Made by a program: the position numbers and the translations under genes
The notes under the pieces: generated by a model
Databases searched by the model: none
The model's input: the letters and a program-made list of their open reading frames with translations, nothing else
What the model was told of the DNA's origin: nothing
Shown: piece after piece, positions 1 to 11,420 of the stretch
How the letters are laid out: each line of letters starts with the position of its first letter
How positions within the stretch are numbered: position 1 is the first letter of the stretch
NCBI GenBank assembly: GCA_015178975.1
Contig: WHVD01000074.1
Span: 186,001-250,000, forward strand
Origin: Hysterangium stoloniferum
Taxonomy: Eukaryota; Basidiomycota; Agaricomycetes; Hysterangiales; Hysterangiaceae
DNA length: 64,000 bases
Reading direction: 5' to 3'

Positions 1-250
1 AGGAGTACCTCTGCAGGTTGTAGAGCTCCTTGTTGGGCAGAATGATCGACTTTGGTCTTCTGACATATGTCACAGGTGCAAGCATATGCCATGCAGTCCT
101 GCAACATCCTCAGCCAGAAGAATCAGCCTTCATTAGCTGGAAGAGTCATTGACCACCTGTGTGGGCTCCTTTGAAGGGATTATTGTGTATCAACTTGAGT
201 ATGGTTGGCATCATACTGTTAGGCACACAGATTCGACTTTTCCAATCTGA
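1..250 (-). pseudogene. Integrase zinc-binding (HHCC) region, family A copy 1
   Basis: Read on the minus strand, this stretch has the features of the N-terminal integrase domain of gypsy elements: a histidine-rich start with GAHTGG, then about 30 residues later a paired-cysteine motif CTCDICQKTK followed by DHSAQQGALQP, a phrase typical of the linker before the catalytic core. Frame changes and stops interrupt it. The catalytic core is beyond the left edge of the window. The position directly downstream of the RNase H fragment supports the call. Confidence 0.6.
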
Positions 251-253
251 ATC

Positions 254-1200
254 TCAAAAAAACAGTAGCTTCTTCTTTCCAATGAAATAGTGAGAAGGGG
301 TGGCTACTACATTTGGGGAAATGGGATTGGCAGTGTAATGATTTCTGAAGGTAGGATCTTTCTGGTACCTGTCACAGAGTTCCTTAGTGTAATTCTCATC
401 GATTTCTATAAGCAACTGGGGATTTGAGAGGGTAAAATTTGATTTGTCCATTTCATCATCTCTGGGGAGGTTGTGAAGATCCCATTCCATTTGGGGAACT
501 TCCTCCGTTGTTCCAATAAGTTCCACTAACTCATGATGAATGAGAAAAATAGCTCTTTCCGCTGGTTTATTCTCCCATAGTTTCCCATTGTCATCCCTGT
601 TGGAAGAATTTGCTACAATTGGTAATAGGTCATCTCTTGTGGGGCTAACATAGTCAGGTACTCGAGGGAGTCTAGACAATGGGTCAATGTTGCTGTGTAT
701 TCGTCCTGCTCGGTGTAGAATTTCCAGACCAGGATATGCAGCATATACTGCCCCCATGTGGCCAGTCAACAATTGGTATTCTCATAAGATCTGGCCCATT
801 GCAACACTGCATGGTCAGTGGTGAGAAGTATATGTTCACCTTCTATAAAAGGCTGGAAATGAACTAATCCCTCTTTGGTGGCTAGCACTTCTCATTCCAT
901 TGATGAGTAGTTACATTCAGCCTGACTCCAGTAGGTGATGACATGCTCCATGGTGACACTAGTGTCATCAAAATCTGAAGCCCAGGAATCTGTCCAGGTG
1001 AATTCTGGTTCCTTGGTCTTATAACGAGTGATGAAAATGGTATGTCTTGTGACTGATTGAAGGCCAATTTTGCTTGGGAGTAGATCTTAGTGTCCCTTAA
1101 ATCCTGAAGTGACATATTCTGTACTTGTTGAAGACAACATCCTAATGCAAAGTCTGAAGTGTCCATGTATAGTCAATAAGGCATGCTGCTCATGGGGTGC
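254..1200 (-). pseudogene. RNase H and connection domain, family A copy 1
   Basis: The 882-1166 segment starts with MDTSDFALGCCLQQVQN, the conserved RNase H opening with its first catalytic Asp. Further downstream, LLTTDHAVLQWARSYEN and then AVYAAYPGLEILHRAG and NIDPLSRLPRVPDYVSP form the C-terminal RNase H and connection region of gypsy elements. The parts are in different frames, with a stop between the ARSYENTNC and LATWG segments, so this is decayed coding sequence. It follows the RT segment at 1220-1969 and precedes the integrase zinc finger, in normal pol order. Confidence 0.75.
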
Positions 1201-1219
1201 CTGAGTACTGGAGTGGAGC

Positions 1220-1969
1220 TCAGTGCAACTTTGATGTCTTCAAAAGCCCTGGTGTGCTCAGAATCCCAAGTCCAATGAATTCCTTTTTAAGGAGGTTGAA
1301 GAGTGGGGCCACTGTCCAAGAGTAAAATGGTATGTATGTGGAGAAGTATAAAACCATTCCGAGGAAATGTTGGAGATCCCCTATTTTGGTGGGCATAGCT
1401 AGTTCTAGGATAGTGGTGACCTTCTCTTGGTGGGTCAAAAAACTGAGTCTAGACACCTTATGCCCCAATAATAGAATCGAGTTATATCCAACATAGCACT
1501 TTTTGGGCAAGAGAGTGATTCCCGCTGCAATTATGGCCTGTAGGACTTGGTCTAAATTCTCTAGATGATCATCCCATGTCTTATAAAAGATCATGATGTT
1601 GTCAATATAAACTAGACATAATATCCACAAGTAGGGTGCAAGTACAGTTTGCATAACCCTCTGGAAGATAGAGGGTCCATTCTGGAGTCCAAAGGGCATT
1701 CTCCTGAATTGCCACAGTCCTTGGTGGGATCTGAAGGCAGTCTTCAGTTTGTCTTCTTCTAACATTTCAAGTTGGGTGAAGCCAGCCCACACATCAAAAG
1801 AGGATAGGATGTTGGATCTGGAAAGCTCTTGCATGATCTCAGACTGACATGGTAATGGGAATTTGTCAGGGACTGTGAGGCTGTTCAATTTCCAGTAGTC
1901 TATCACTACTTGTGGTTTCCCATTGCGATAGACTACAAAGGCTGGTGCTCCCCAAGGACTCTTGGACAA
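1220..1969 (-). pseudogene. Reverse transcriptase, family A copy 1
   Basis: About 249 codons are open. The RT palm is recognisable: PWGAPAFVVYRNGKPQVVIDYWKLN, then FPLPCQSEIMQEL, FDVWAGFTQLEM, AFRSHQGLWQFRRMPFGLQN and the catalytic box. The catalytic box reads YIDN instead of YIDD, so the second metal-binding Asp is replaced. The fragment 32472-32915 of the same family keeps YIDD. The usual DLRAGFHQ phrase is altered to DVWAGFTQ. The open frame starts and ends without regard to a mature protein; upstream pol sequence continues at 1974-2438 in another frame. It is an inactive remnant. Confidence 0.85.
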
Positions 1970-1973
1970 TCAA

Positions 1974-2438
1974 TCACTCCCTGTTGAAACCAGGTATCCA
2001 TTTGTTCATCAATGACTTTCCTGTTGCTGGGGAGGTTTGAAACATTGGCATCAAAATAGGTTGCACACCCTCTTTCAGTGGGATGCTGGCCTTAATGTCT
2101 ACTTGTCCTAAACATCCATCCACTCTGAAGGGTTGGATGTTCTTAATCAAGACTGATCCCAAATGAGGGGAGATGTCAGCAGGAATGTCAGGCCCTAAAT
2201 TAACCAACTTGTGTAAGCCTTCTGAGTGAAACATTTCCATAGTGGTGACCTCCGATGTTTTAGGGCCTCCTGGATCAAAGTTGTCAGTGGATTCCCATTC
2301 TAGGGATGATATGGATGATTGAGGGTTGAGAACATGCTCCTCTTCCATCCTGGATAGGCTCTCTACTAGATGAGCAATTTTGGTTGCCATGGATTGCATC
2401 GATTCCTTCTCGATCAAAGACTTAGGTGTCTGGCCCAT
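1974..2438 (-). pseudogene. Pol linker before reverse transcriptase, family A copy 1
   Basis: This 154-codon stretch matches residue for residue much of the plus-strand copy at about 43670-43990 (for example EESLSRMEEE, FDPGGPKTSEVTT, PDIPADISPHLG). It ends in PLKEGVQPILMPMF, a position typical of the region just before the first RT block in gypsy elements. No catalytic motif is visible. It is separated from the RT frame by a frame change near 1970. It serves mainly to define the common sequence of family A. Confidence 0.6.
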
Positions 2439-2748
2439 TTGTTTGCATCATGAATTAATCCAATGATTTCCCCTTGTCTAATGATTTGTGGTGTTAGAGA
2501 GGGGTTAGTGAGAGGTATTGTGGCCTTTCTCTGGAGATGGCAGTCACAGGAGCAGCTAGTATACTTCCATCATCATTCTGCAAAATGATTCCCTCGACTG
2601 TCCATTGGTCACCAGTGAGGTCTCCAATGTATATTGGCACTAATTGAGCTGATTCTGGTTCTATAGTACAATCCTGTAGGGCTCATGCAACTCTTTCAGT
2701 ACACACCCCTTGATCTGGTTTGGAAGTCAATTCAGGTGAGTCGCCAAC

Positions 2749-3660
2749 TCATTCCTCAAGGGAAGCCTTGCTAATTGAGAAAGTTAATGGCTGTGGCTCT
2801 TTGGAGGAACTAGCTGGGATAGACTCCATTCTTCCCAGGAGAATCAATCTGGACCCCAATGGCTGGTCTTGTAGCATCCTGATCTCATAATTCATGTGGA
2901 AATCCTCCCCAAGACGAATCAGTACAGTCATACCTCAGATGATGTACATTTCAGCTGTAAATTTAAGGAGAGTACTGGCTTCATCTTCAAGGTATATGGG
3001 GACATTGATGTATCCTAAGACTTTAGCATTACCAGTAAGCTGAACAAGACACAGCTTGAGTCCCTATTTGAGTTTGGGGCAATCTTCTAATTCCTTATAG
3101 AAATCCTCTGAAGTTAGGGAAAGGTCAACTCTGGCATCCAGCCTGATTTTGATAAGGGTAGAGGCTTCTGAGTTCCCTACCCACCTGTAGATGTGTAACG
3201 CTGAGATCCCTATATTAGAGTATCCACTGGGAGGATCCCTTTTGTGATAGATGATGGTGAATCCTCCTTTATAAGTTGACTGGATTGAGGGTATTGGACC
3301 TTGGGTCTTTTGCTTTCCTTTTTTGTGGCTAGTTTGACGTCCCTCCTGATGCATCTACTGTTAAGTACCTCAGGAGTAGTGCTTGGGATGGGGTCATCTG
3401 TTTCCAAATCTGAATCCTCATAAGGAAGTAAGGTGGGTAGCTGTCCTGGATGAAGGGGGAGTTCTCCTCCTCCGATCCTTCCAACACAAAGGGGTCTTCT
3501 ATAACATAATTTTGATTTATTTCTTCAGATTCATTCACAGATACTTCCTGGTTGACGATTTCCTCAATGATAGGAAGTCCAGATCGTGATAAGGCTTCCA
3601 TCTTGGTCATTCTGACAATGAGCATCCAGCCAGTCTCCTTTCTCAATAAATAAAATTGCA
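2749..3660 (-). pseudogene. Protease region, family A copy 1
   Basis: The retropepsin-like core is in the 3064-3354 segment: IKIRLDARVDLSLTSEDFYKELEDCPKLK, where LDARVDLSL sits where gypsy proteases have an L-D-T/S-G-A-D-x-S box. The active-site Gly-Ala is degraded here and reads LDARADLSL in the plus-strand copy, so both copies lost the standard D-S/T-G triad. Upstream is an acidic linker (3329-3646) also shared with copy 2. Downstream, 2749-2931 (SRLILLGRMESIPASSS) continues the pol polyprotein. Several frame changes are present. Confidence 0.6.
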
Positions 3661-3801
3661 GTCTGATATGGAGATGTAGACTTCTGACACTTTGTTCTCA
3701 TTTGAATGTAAACTTGTGTCTAACATGACATCATCCTCTGATTGAGGAAGATAAACAGAAATGAAAATTGATTCCTCATCAATGTTATGTACTTGTCCTT
3801 G

Positions 3802-4432
3802 TGTGAAGAGTGGTGGAAGTTCTAACCATTCTATATATGAAGAATATCGACCATTTACATAGGTAAGACACGAAGATGTATTGACTATCTAAGTCTAATA
3901 CAGACCAAATGTGTATTGACTACTTAGTTCAATACGGTTGAGTGAAATAGCTATCTAAAGTAGAGTAGAGAGCTAAAATGAATAAGGAGAATCGACTGTT
4001 AAGTATGATTCTGAATGACTGCTCGAGTGTAGAAGAGAGTAATGAGAGAGTCAAATAACAGAGTAGCATGGATGTAGTCCATGCGGATAGATGGAGTTTC
4101 GACTGGTACAGTTCGAAACTCTGATTGTGTAGATAGTTAAAGCCCATCTGTGATGGTTGAGATGCTACCCCAATCACAACTTACAGGACACTAACTGGTG
4201 TCTGGGTAAGTCGTGGTTGCAGGGTAAAAAGTGTCTGAGTTCTAACTACAGGCACTAGAATACATAAGTCTGGCATGTATGTGCCCACAAGAGTCGATGT
4301 ACCACATACATAGGTTGTTGAACTAATTATAAGTGTATAATAAAATAGAGAGAAAGTAGAAATTATACTGGAAATATAGTATGAGCTCATCCAGACTATA
4401 TTTCCTGAGTATATTTCGCTGTACCTCTCACA
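3802..4432 (-). mobile_element. Solo LTR of family A nested in family A copy 1
   Basis: This 631-bp block has LTR ends (TGTGAAGAG on the plus strand, CTCTCACA at the far end) and is flanked by a perfect 5-bp target duplication CCTTG at 3797-3801 and 4433-4437. It interrupts family A coding sequence between the zinc knuckle and the protease linker. The second copy of family A (near 42310-42330) has the uninterrupted sequence at the same point, which acts as a paralogous empty site. The same LTR type is found at 6946-7592 and 53955-54376. Confidence 0.92.
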
Positions 4433-4442
4433 CCTTGTATGC

Positions 4443-5774
4443 TTAATCCATAAACCATTTCATAAGCCCTCTGATTCTCCACCTCCTCAACTGGTTCTGT
4501 GCGGAGCATTTGTTAATAGAGACATAATGTGACATCTTGCCTGCGTGAGGGCAGTCAATTATAAAATGCTCTAAACTCCTGAAAATCCAGCACTCCTTCG
4601 GGGGTGTAGCGATGCTTTTCTTGTTGCTTTGTTCAAAGAAGAACTTGCCGTGCTTCTTACCCTGCTTCACATTAGATTTCCTAGGGACAGTTTTGTCCTT
4701 GGTTTTGCTGAGAAGGACAGGTCCGCAGTTGGTAGAGTCAATTCCCCTGGAGTATACTTCCTCATACCCAGGATTTTATTCTTCCTGTTCAGCGATCATG
4801 ACTCTAGGCTTCTGGAACTGGTAATGCTCTTGATGGGTCTGATTCCAGGCATTAATGAGGGCTTCCTGTAAGTTATTGGTGTAGGTCTGCAACCCCATTA
4901 TGTCATTGATGGGTTGTCCTTGCAATAAGTAAAGCCAATCAGTATGTAGGGTCAAGATTAAATGGTGCATTTCCTCCTTTTGATCCTGGTGGAAACCATA
5001 GAGAAACTGATACAACTTGATCCAGCATTTAATGTACTGCACCAGAGTTTCACAATCATGATGAGGTTGATGAAACCTCATTTCTTCCCATTCGATTGCA
5101 AGAGATTCACGCCACCTGGTCCCTAGTAAACCTTCGACAATGCCCCAAAGGAAAGATCTGTGAGATTGACTGAATTCAGTGTGATGCTCATGGTCTAGGG
5201 TGCTCCACCAAATCTTCGCATTACCTGTGAGTCATCTGGGCAGAGTGACTCCCAACAGGGCAATCATTGAGTCCCATATTTCCGAAAGGCTCATGATGTT
5301 GAGGATGTACTCCAACAGTTTGAAATAACTCCCATCGTATTCAGGGAGGTCAGACCATTTGATCTCGATATCATTCGTGTTGAGAGTAAGCACCTTCTCC
5401 TTAGGTAAGTTGTCACTTTGGAAGCCTGAGTGGTTTGGACGTCTAGGGGTCCTGGGGTTTTACCCCCCATGTCCCTGGTATCAGTTACTGTAGGAGCTAT
5501 CCAAGCTCCCAGATGAGTTGCTTGGCTCTTCTCCAGGAGTGATGAAAGGATTGGATTTGATTGGCAGGGGTTGATGAGTTTCATCTGGGTCTCATGATCC
5601 TTGACCAAATACCTGGCGTGTGATTCCCTCAATGAATGCGGTTCGGAAGGACAGTTGACCTTTATTGGCAGCTGATCTGTCTAGATTCTGGTGAGAGTCA
5701 TCAAAAGGATTCAAGGTGGTAGAAGGAGTGTTGAAGGTTACTCTGGCATGTGGAGTTTCTACATTGGGAGTCAT
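4443..5774 (-). pseudogene. Gag with damaged zinc knuckle, family A copy 1
   Basis: A gag capsid-like region is seen in pieces: the 4776-5081 frame contains LVQYIKCWIKLYQFLYGF, LQGQPINDIMGLQTYTNNLQEALINAWNQ, typical of the C-terminal capsid of gypsy gag. The 4443-4670 frame contains the nucleocapsid knuckle, here CWIFRSLEHFIIDC. The second Cys of the CX2CX4HX4C motif is Phe, whereas copy 2 keeps CWICGSLEHFKIDC. Frames switch several times (5291-5632, 5592-5774). The downstream end abuts the nested solo LTR at 4432. Confidence 0.8.
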
Positions 5775-6921
5775 TTGTCATTCCTTCAAGGCTTCCATTT
5801 CCAGTTCAGCCATGCTAAGAAGGTGATGTGGTTGTGGTTGGTAGAGGGAAGGTTTGACCGGGATATCCTTTTCCTGTAGGTGTTCTGTCACTTTGATTCT
5901 TATGTCCATTGGAAAGCCTTCTAGGATCAGTGGGTGATTGACCAAATGGAGGAAACAAGTGTCAGGGGAACCCTTGAGCTCTCATAGAAACAAGTCCATC
6001 GTTGAAACTGGAGAAGGGGGTATCTGTGTTGTCTCATCAAATTCATTCAATAATTCAATCATCATCTTGTCATGCTTTTTCTGGATGTGCTAGAGCCTAG
6101 ACCGAAGGCTTAAATACGCAAAAGATATCTCAGGTGACCTTTCGAGCATTCTAAACTCTAAATGTATATGTATCAATAGTTGACCTTGAGGACACTGTGA
6201 AGGCATCTGATCAGTACATGCAAAATTTGCAATGTATCGTCATGTACTTTAAGCAAATCCACAAGTTGGATAAACAATTCCCTTTTTATTGCCATTCTTC
6301 CTCTCTCCATCAGGATTATGAGCTCCTCGGACCATTCGGGGATCAATTGAGTGACCTCTCCCAGAGTCCTTGATCGCGTGAAGAGGGTTTGAGCCGATAG
6401 AATCCCATGATACCTACCTAACCAGGTCACGATTGACAGAGGCATAGTGGGGTATCTCATTTGGTAGTCCTGCATAATTGCCATAACTTCCTCCTCCAAA
6501 ATCCGAGAGGTGTAGTACATATCCCACTTGTCGTTCATTGGTTTGTCGTAAACTAGTTGTCTGTGGTAGGCACATTGAAGCATTACTTGATGCAGTGGAA
6601 ATTCCAGAATCACATCCTTATTGTGCATAGGCAAAAGGTTTCTTTCTGGTGTTTTCTATAGTTCCTGGCATGAAGGTGGTCCTAATTGACTGACCATCAC
6701 TGGTTTGACTTTGGTTCAGGGAGAGCCTCTGACAGAGGTTTGTTTTTGGGAAGTCAGTGAAGGCTTTCTCATCATAACATTTCTGGGCACAGACTAGCAG
6801 GTCTTCATCACAGGAAGGAACTACTTGATCCCACTGGAAGTTTCATGGCCTGTTCTTTGCCTGTAGTCATTGTATGTAAAGGAGTCTGTTACCTTTAATA
6901 GATGTTTTCTTCGTAGGGAAA
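5775..6921 (-). pseudogene. Gag N-terminal and leader region, family A copy 1
   Basis: Sequence between the primer-binding site and the recognisable capsid. It contains a 153-codon open stretch at 6173-6634 (VMAIMQDYQMRYPTMPLSIV, LIILMERGRMAIKRELFIQL) whose C-terminal part recurs at the left end of copy 2 (40411-40600), so it belongs to the element. I do not recognise a domain in it. By position it may be the N-terminal part of gag or a separate leader ORF. Confidence 0.5.
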
Positions 6922-6944
6922 GGATGGTCTGGCTCAGATCACCA
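6922..6944 (-). promoter_or_regulatory. Candidate primer-binding site, family A
   Basis: In element orientation, one base after the LTR end CTCTTCACA the sequence reads TGGTGATCTGAGCC. A TGG start right after the LTR is the usual mark of a tRNA 3'-CCA primer site. The matching tRNA was not identified; the window's own tRNA-Leu would match only the first seven bases (TGGTGAT). Confidence 0.5.
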
Positions 6945-6945
6945 C

Positions 6946-7592
6946 TGTGAAGAGTCATGAAAGTTCTGACCATTCTATATACGAAGAATATCGACTGTTC
7001 AAGTATAACATGATGATGTATTGACGATCTAAGTCTAATACAGATTAAAATATGTATTGACTGTCTAAGTTCAATATGATTGAAAGGATTAGTTATCTTA
7101 GTACCAAATAGATAGCTAAGACATCTGGAAGGCAAATTGCTTTTAAAGTACGATTCTGGACAACTGCTCTGATGATTTAGGAAATAATAAGAGAGTCGAG
7201 CAAAGACAGAGTAGTCCAGATGTAGTCCACACAGATTAAGATAACAGTTTGGGTTTCAACTAATATAGTTTGAAATGGTGATTGTGCTGATAGTTAAAGC
7301 CTGTCTGTAATGGTCAAGATGATACCCCAATCACAACTAGGACACTAAGTGGTTGTCTGGGCAAGTCATGGTTACAGGGTAAAAAAAGTGTCTGAGTTCT
7401 AACTATAGGTGCTAGAGTACATAGGTCTAGTCTGTATGTGCCCATAAGAGTCTATGTACCATATGAATACATAGATCATCAAACTAATATATGTGTATGA
7501 TAAAATAGAGAGAAAAATAGAAATAATAATTGAAATATAGTGTGGGTCCATCCTGACTATATTTCAGAATATATGTCATAGTACCTCTCACA
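6946..7592 (-). repeat. 5' LTR of family A copy 1
   Basis: A 647-bp block homologous to the solo LTR at 3802-4432 over its whole length, with the same TG..CA termini. It lies directly upstream of the primer-binding site and gag in element orientation, which identifies it as the 5' LTR. No 5-bp duplication can be tested because the 3' LTR is outside the window; the outer flank reads CCCAG. Confidence 0.8.
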
Positions 7593-7639
7593 CCCAGGGT
7601 TCATGCTCAATGGTCAGAATAACTATGGGTGAAAAATAG

Positions 7640-9745
7640 TCAGTGTGGGATGTGCCCCACTCTGAATCATCCCATGCTAGAGCTGATTTGTTGCAGGGGA
7701 CTGAGAATCTTAAATGGTGTGGAAATACTGCCCAGCAAATTGGGAGTGGGAAGAGGAGAAGAAGGGTGTGTCACTGGTTGTGGGGGGTGAAGCTAATGAT
7801 GAAGCTGTTGATCTGTTGGAGACAAGGGCCAGAGAAGGTGGGAAGTGCCCTTCATCAGAGAGATATAGGTTGGATGGCACATTTGGCACCCATGGTTGTG
7901 AGTGTGGTTGCATTGGAACCTGTAGCTTGAATCCTGGCCTGGAAGGATCCTGTAGTAATAGAGTTTTGGCAATATTTTCTGTATCAGCCCTTGCTGATAT
8001 TTGGAAAGGCCAGCCTAAAAGCAGATGATAAGGTGCATTCTGAATAATCCAAGCATGAACATGGATTTCAACATCACCTATCAGAAGCTGCAGGTTCTCG
8101 ATGATGCCAAATGTCATACAAATGCCACCATTAGCATTGCACATGTTAAGTTTTAGGCCAGTGCTGAAAGGCAGTGCCAGATCTTCACAGCAACTTCACT
8201 TATGCACACAAGTTCTGAGCTGGGGTCATAAAGTCCTACCTCTGAAAATTTTCCTTGAATTTTGACATCCAATTGCATTATTGGGGCAGGATGGAGTGGG
8301 ATAGCTTGTGTGAGTAGGGAAGATGTGGTTGCAAAGGATGTGGTGGCTGGGACAGTGGCAGGAAAATAGGAATGCAGTTTGCCTTACAACTGTGGACAAG
8401 AAGCTTTTGAATGTCAGGTGATAATGCAAGAAGCTCACCATGTGAAACTGAAACAGAAGAGTCTATCATCCTTTCAAAGACCTTTCATGCAATATCTGGA
8501 TCCTCAATTTTTGCCTTGTATTGGAATTGAAGGGGTTTCTTATCAGGTGATGAGGAAAAGGAGTATGTACCTCAGCAACTGATGTTGAGGTGGAAGGAGG
8601 ACTTCTGCTAAACATTTTACCATTGTAGGTAACCAAAGTGAGCTGATATGAGTTATAGGCTTTCTGAACCACACTGTAGTCCTCAGCAATGCCTTCAATA
8701 AAGCCAGTTGTTATATGTACTCAAGGGGGTCTGCTCAGTGGGGGAGACTTCAAAAAACAGTGTGGAATGTGGAGTTGATGATGGGGGTGGATTCCCTGAA
8801 ATATGAGCCTGTTCCTGATCAATGACGAATTTCAATCTTTGAGGATGATTGGACAATCACCTGCCATTGGGCCAACACCAGAAGCCTTTGACATCTGCTA
8901 CTTTACCAGCATGCAAGTATTCCAACCCAATAGGACAGTGTCTGGTGCTGTGTATGTTAGTAGGATCTTTGCAAAACAAACACACCAGAATCATAGCTCC
9001 CACAAGCTGCCTGGGATGTTGATGAAACAGAAGGTGGGGCAGGGATAAATTTTGCCACAAGTGGGTAGGTAGTGTGCAACTGAGGATAGGAAATGGTGTA
9101 ATCCTTGTTTTTGACAAGGAGAGACTCAAGGCGCTTTAAAAGGCTATCTAAATCATCAGAAGGTGGGCATGAGGAGGGAGGAGAAGGAAGAGCAATGGTA
9201 TGGGTGATGACCTTGGCTTCTGAAGGGGCTCTCTGGGACATAGGCATAGGTACCACAAATGGAGACTGAAACCTTCTGGGGGGCTTCTGTCAAATGCATT
9301 TACATCAAAGACATGCCTTCCTGCATTGAAAATGTCCTGCCAGTTATATGGCTTGGTGCAAGAGTGATATGGATGCATTGTTGACAGATGCTGCCATAAG
9401 GTAATGCAAAATTGCTTGAAATCCTAGCTTGTAGGCTCGAAGCCTGGCATCTGTAGTGATGGGTGATGAGGATTGTGTTTGAGTGAACTGGATGAGAGAC
9501 TGTCAATTATAGCAGTTTTCCTTCAACACCTCTTCAAAAGCATCCTCAATAGCAGCTTTGAAGGTGTTCCAGTCCAAGGTTGAATAGCCATCAAAAGTCT
9601 TAAAGATGTCACACTGTAGTCTAGAGAGATAGCAAAACAAGAAAGGGACTGTGTCACAACCTGTTAGTTTTGCATCCTCAGCACAATTCTCAAACTGCTC
9701 CAGAAACTCTGCAACATCATCCTCATTCCATCAAGCGAGTCACTA
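7640..9745 (-). pseudogene. Ty3/gypsy gag-protease remnant, family B
   Basis: Minus-strand remnant. At its upstream end (9500-9740) a gag core reads DDVAEFLEQFENCAEDAKLTG then GYSTLDWNTFKAAIEDAF, typical of basidiomycete gypsy gag. Around 8880-9000 lies CLFCKDPTNIHSTRHC followed by EYLHAGKV and CWPNGR, a knuckle with CX2CX6HX4C spacing, two residues longer than normal in the middle loop. At 8150-8260 a retropepsin start is seen (GLYDPSSELVCIS). From 8144 to 7710 the protease C-terminal half continues: GGICMTFGIIENLQLLIGDVEIHVHAWIIQNAPYHLLLGWPF. Stops and frame changes occur throughout. No RT follows; the element is truncated at about 7640. Confidence 0.7.
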
Positions 9746-9770
9746 TAAAAACCAGTCGAACGATCTTCAA

Positions 9771-9980
9771 ATCATGTCTGACGCGCTAGGTCATCATTTC
9801 TTTGTTCTCTTACCGCCTGCGAAAGACGACGAGAGCACGTTGCCTGGGCCTCTTGCTATGGTGCAGGTGTCTTTGGAAGGAATTATCGGCAGACAGTCGA
9901 TTTTAGTTGGACCAACATCAAAACCTAGAAGGGTCTCACACAAGGTGCCTGAGATTTGTGGAGAACAGGGTTGTTATTAA
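9771..9980 (+). CDS. Hypothetical short ORF, possible host exon fragment
   Basis: A 69-codon frame beginning MSDALGHHFFVLLPPAKDDE lies just past the breakpoint of the gypsy remnant. Its base composition, rich in CG dinucleotides, differs from the decayed repeats to its left, so it may be host DNA. I recognise no family. There is no clear splice donor at its end and no supporting neighbour. It could equally be chance. Confidence 0.2.
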   Translation: MMSDALGHHFFVLLPPAKDDESTLPGPLAMVQVSLEGIIGRQSILVGPTSKPRRVSHKVPEICGEQGCY

Positions 9981-10169
9981 GGAAAAGTGAGAGAAAAAGG
10001 ACTGCCGGTGAAGAAATAAATAATGTGAGAGGTAATTAACCCCCACTCATATACCGTGTGTTCTTCGAGGGTTCCCATGTACAGTTGCCTAACTAGCAGC
10101 TCTCCCGACCTACTTCATGCCACCGCCACCGCCACTGCCCCACACTCCCTTCAAACCCTGACCCATCTG

Positions 10170-10745
10170 AGTAAATGCTAGTGGGCAAGAGTCGACTCCA
10201 AAACTTCACTTAGTGTGTTTTTCCAGTGTTATGGCACGATAGGCCTTGGGCAATGTGTCTAACTTGTTAGGCTTCCGCAATGTGATGGTGGTGAAGGCCT
10301 GCCACTGAACAGGGTGGTATCCGAGACGTATTGCAGCTGTGTAAACTGCTACAAGCTTGGGAAAAATAGGATGGCTGGCCTGTTGAAGAATAGGGTTTGG
10401 GATGCTGTCAGGGCAAGAGCTTGATGGCCCGGCTGACCTCCTCTTTGGTAATGCCACTAAAATGCACCCTGTCAAGGCGGGCCAATAGTAAGCGCTTTCA
10501 TAGGTAAAAGTGACGCAGTATGCAAAGGAATCTGGGGGTCTTTCACTACTGTTGAGCAGTTTGAGTCTCCAACAGGTGACGGGACCTATAATACTAACAA
10601 GACATGTTTGCTACAGAAGTCTTCTAAATGTTGCCAAATGATGTGATGAGGATGTATGTTCTTTTCAGGATCCCATGGAGGGTGATGCCATTCTCGAAGT
10701 GTTTGGGGAAGGGAAGGTAGAGTTGACATTGTTACAAAAATAGAA
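10170..10745 (-). pseudogene. Non-LTR retrotransposon (LINE) reverse transcriptase fragment
   Basis: On the minus strand the fragment reads VHFSGITKEEVSRAIK, then in a shifted frame PDSIPNPILQQ, LVAVYTAAIRLGYHPVQWQAFTTITLRKPNKLDTLPKAYRAITLE. The phrases PDSIPN, RLGYHPVQW and LRKPNK..PKAYRAITL correspond to the first RT blocks of fungal LINE-type elements (commonly PDGIPN, WK..TVVLRKPGK..PKAYRPIAL). One frameshift separates the two parts, and the catalytic YADD region is absent. Upstream sequence to about 10745 may be the preceding linker. It is a dead fragment. Confidence 0.65.
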
Positions 10746-11420
10746 TGTGCCAGTGAGAGGGGAAGAACATGTTCAACGGCCGTAGACCATGCGATGCTAC
10801 GAGTGTAGCGTATTGCTCACATTTAAAATGGCTCGCATCTTTGTGAAAAAATTTGAACAATATGAGGAAGTACTAACCGTACTGTAAATGGTATTAAAAG
10901 CGGTTGGTGGTGGTAACAGTAATTCAGTGAAGCAGAATTGACGTCACTGTGAACAGTCAACAAACAGGAACTGGGAACGAGGGGATGTATGACGACTGCA
11001 AAGCGAGAACAAGTGATTGGCCCGCAATGAGAAGAAGACCGAAAGAGAAAGATAATAACGGAGGGGATAGGATAAAGGGTCGATGACGCCTAAGAAAAAA
11101 CGAGCAGGGAATTGAAAAGAAAAGTTAATTCCGAGCAATGATTCACAATCTTTTACTCCTCGCCATCATAAACACCCCCTCGCATCGCCCTTTCCCAACT
11201 TCGAAGGTCTTTGGAGCACGATTTGATCCTGGTGCAGGCATAGCTGCCTTTCTGGTAAGCACAGCTGCCATGTTAGATAGCATAGGCAGTAGAAGAGTCA
11301 GGGGAAGAGGCTGCACAGACAATATGGGGGTTTGGGGCGATGGATGTTGAGGAATGGAAGCTGTGGCATATTTATGAGGGCAGAGAGTGCAAGGTGGGTG
11401 GGCATTTTGGGTGGAATTGC
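10746..11420. other. Intergenic sequence without recognisable content
   Basis: No gene or repeat structure recognised. The stretch is richer in CG dinucleotides than the repeats on either side, which may mark unmethylated host sequence. Confidence 0.3.

Larger units (their letters stand above)
1..7592 (-). mobile_element. Ty3/gypsy retrotransposon, family A copy 1 (cut by window edge)
   Basis: Minus-strand element read from its 5' LTR (6946-7592) leftward through gag, zinc knuckle, protease region, reverse transcriptase, RNase H and the start of integrase; the rest and the 3' LTR lie outside the window. The domain order protease-RT-RNase H-integrase is that of Ty3/gypsy. A second copy on the plus strand at 40411-44272 aligns over most of gag and pol, which fixes the element frame despite many stops and shifts. 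LTRs of this family begin TGTGAGAGGTA and end CTCTTCACA in element orientation. The copy is interrupted by a solo LTR at 3802-4432. It is not capable of making its own proteins. Confidence 0.85.
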
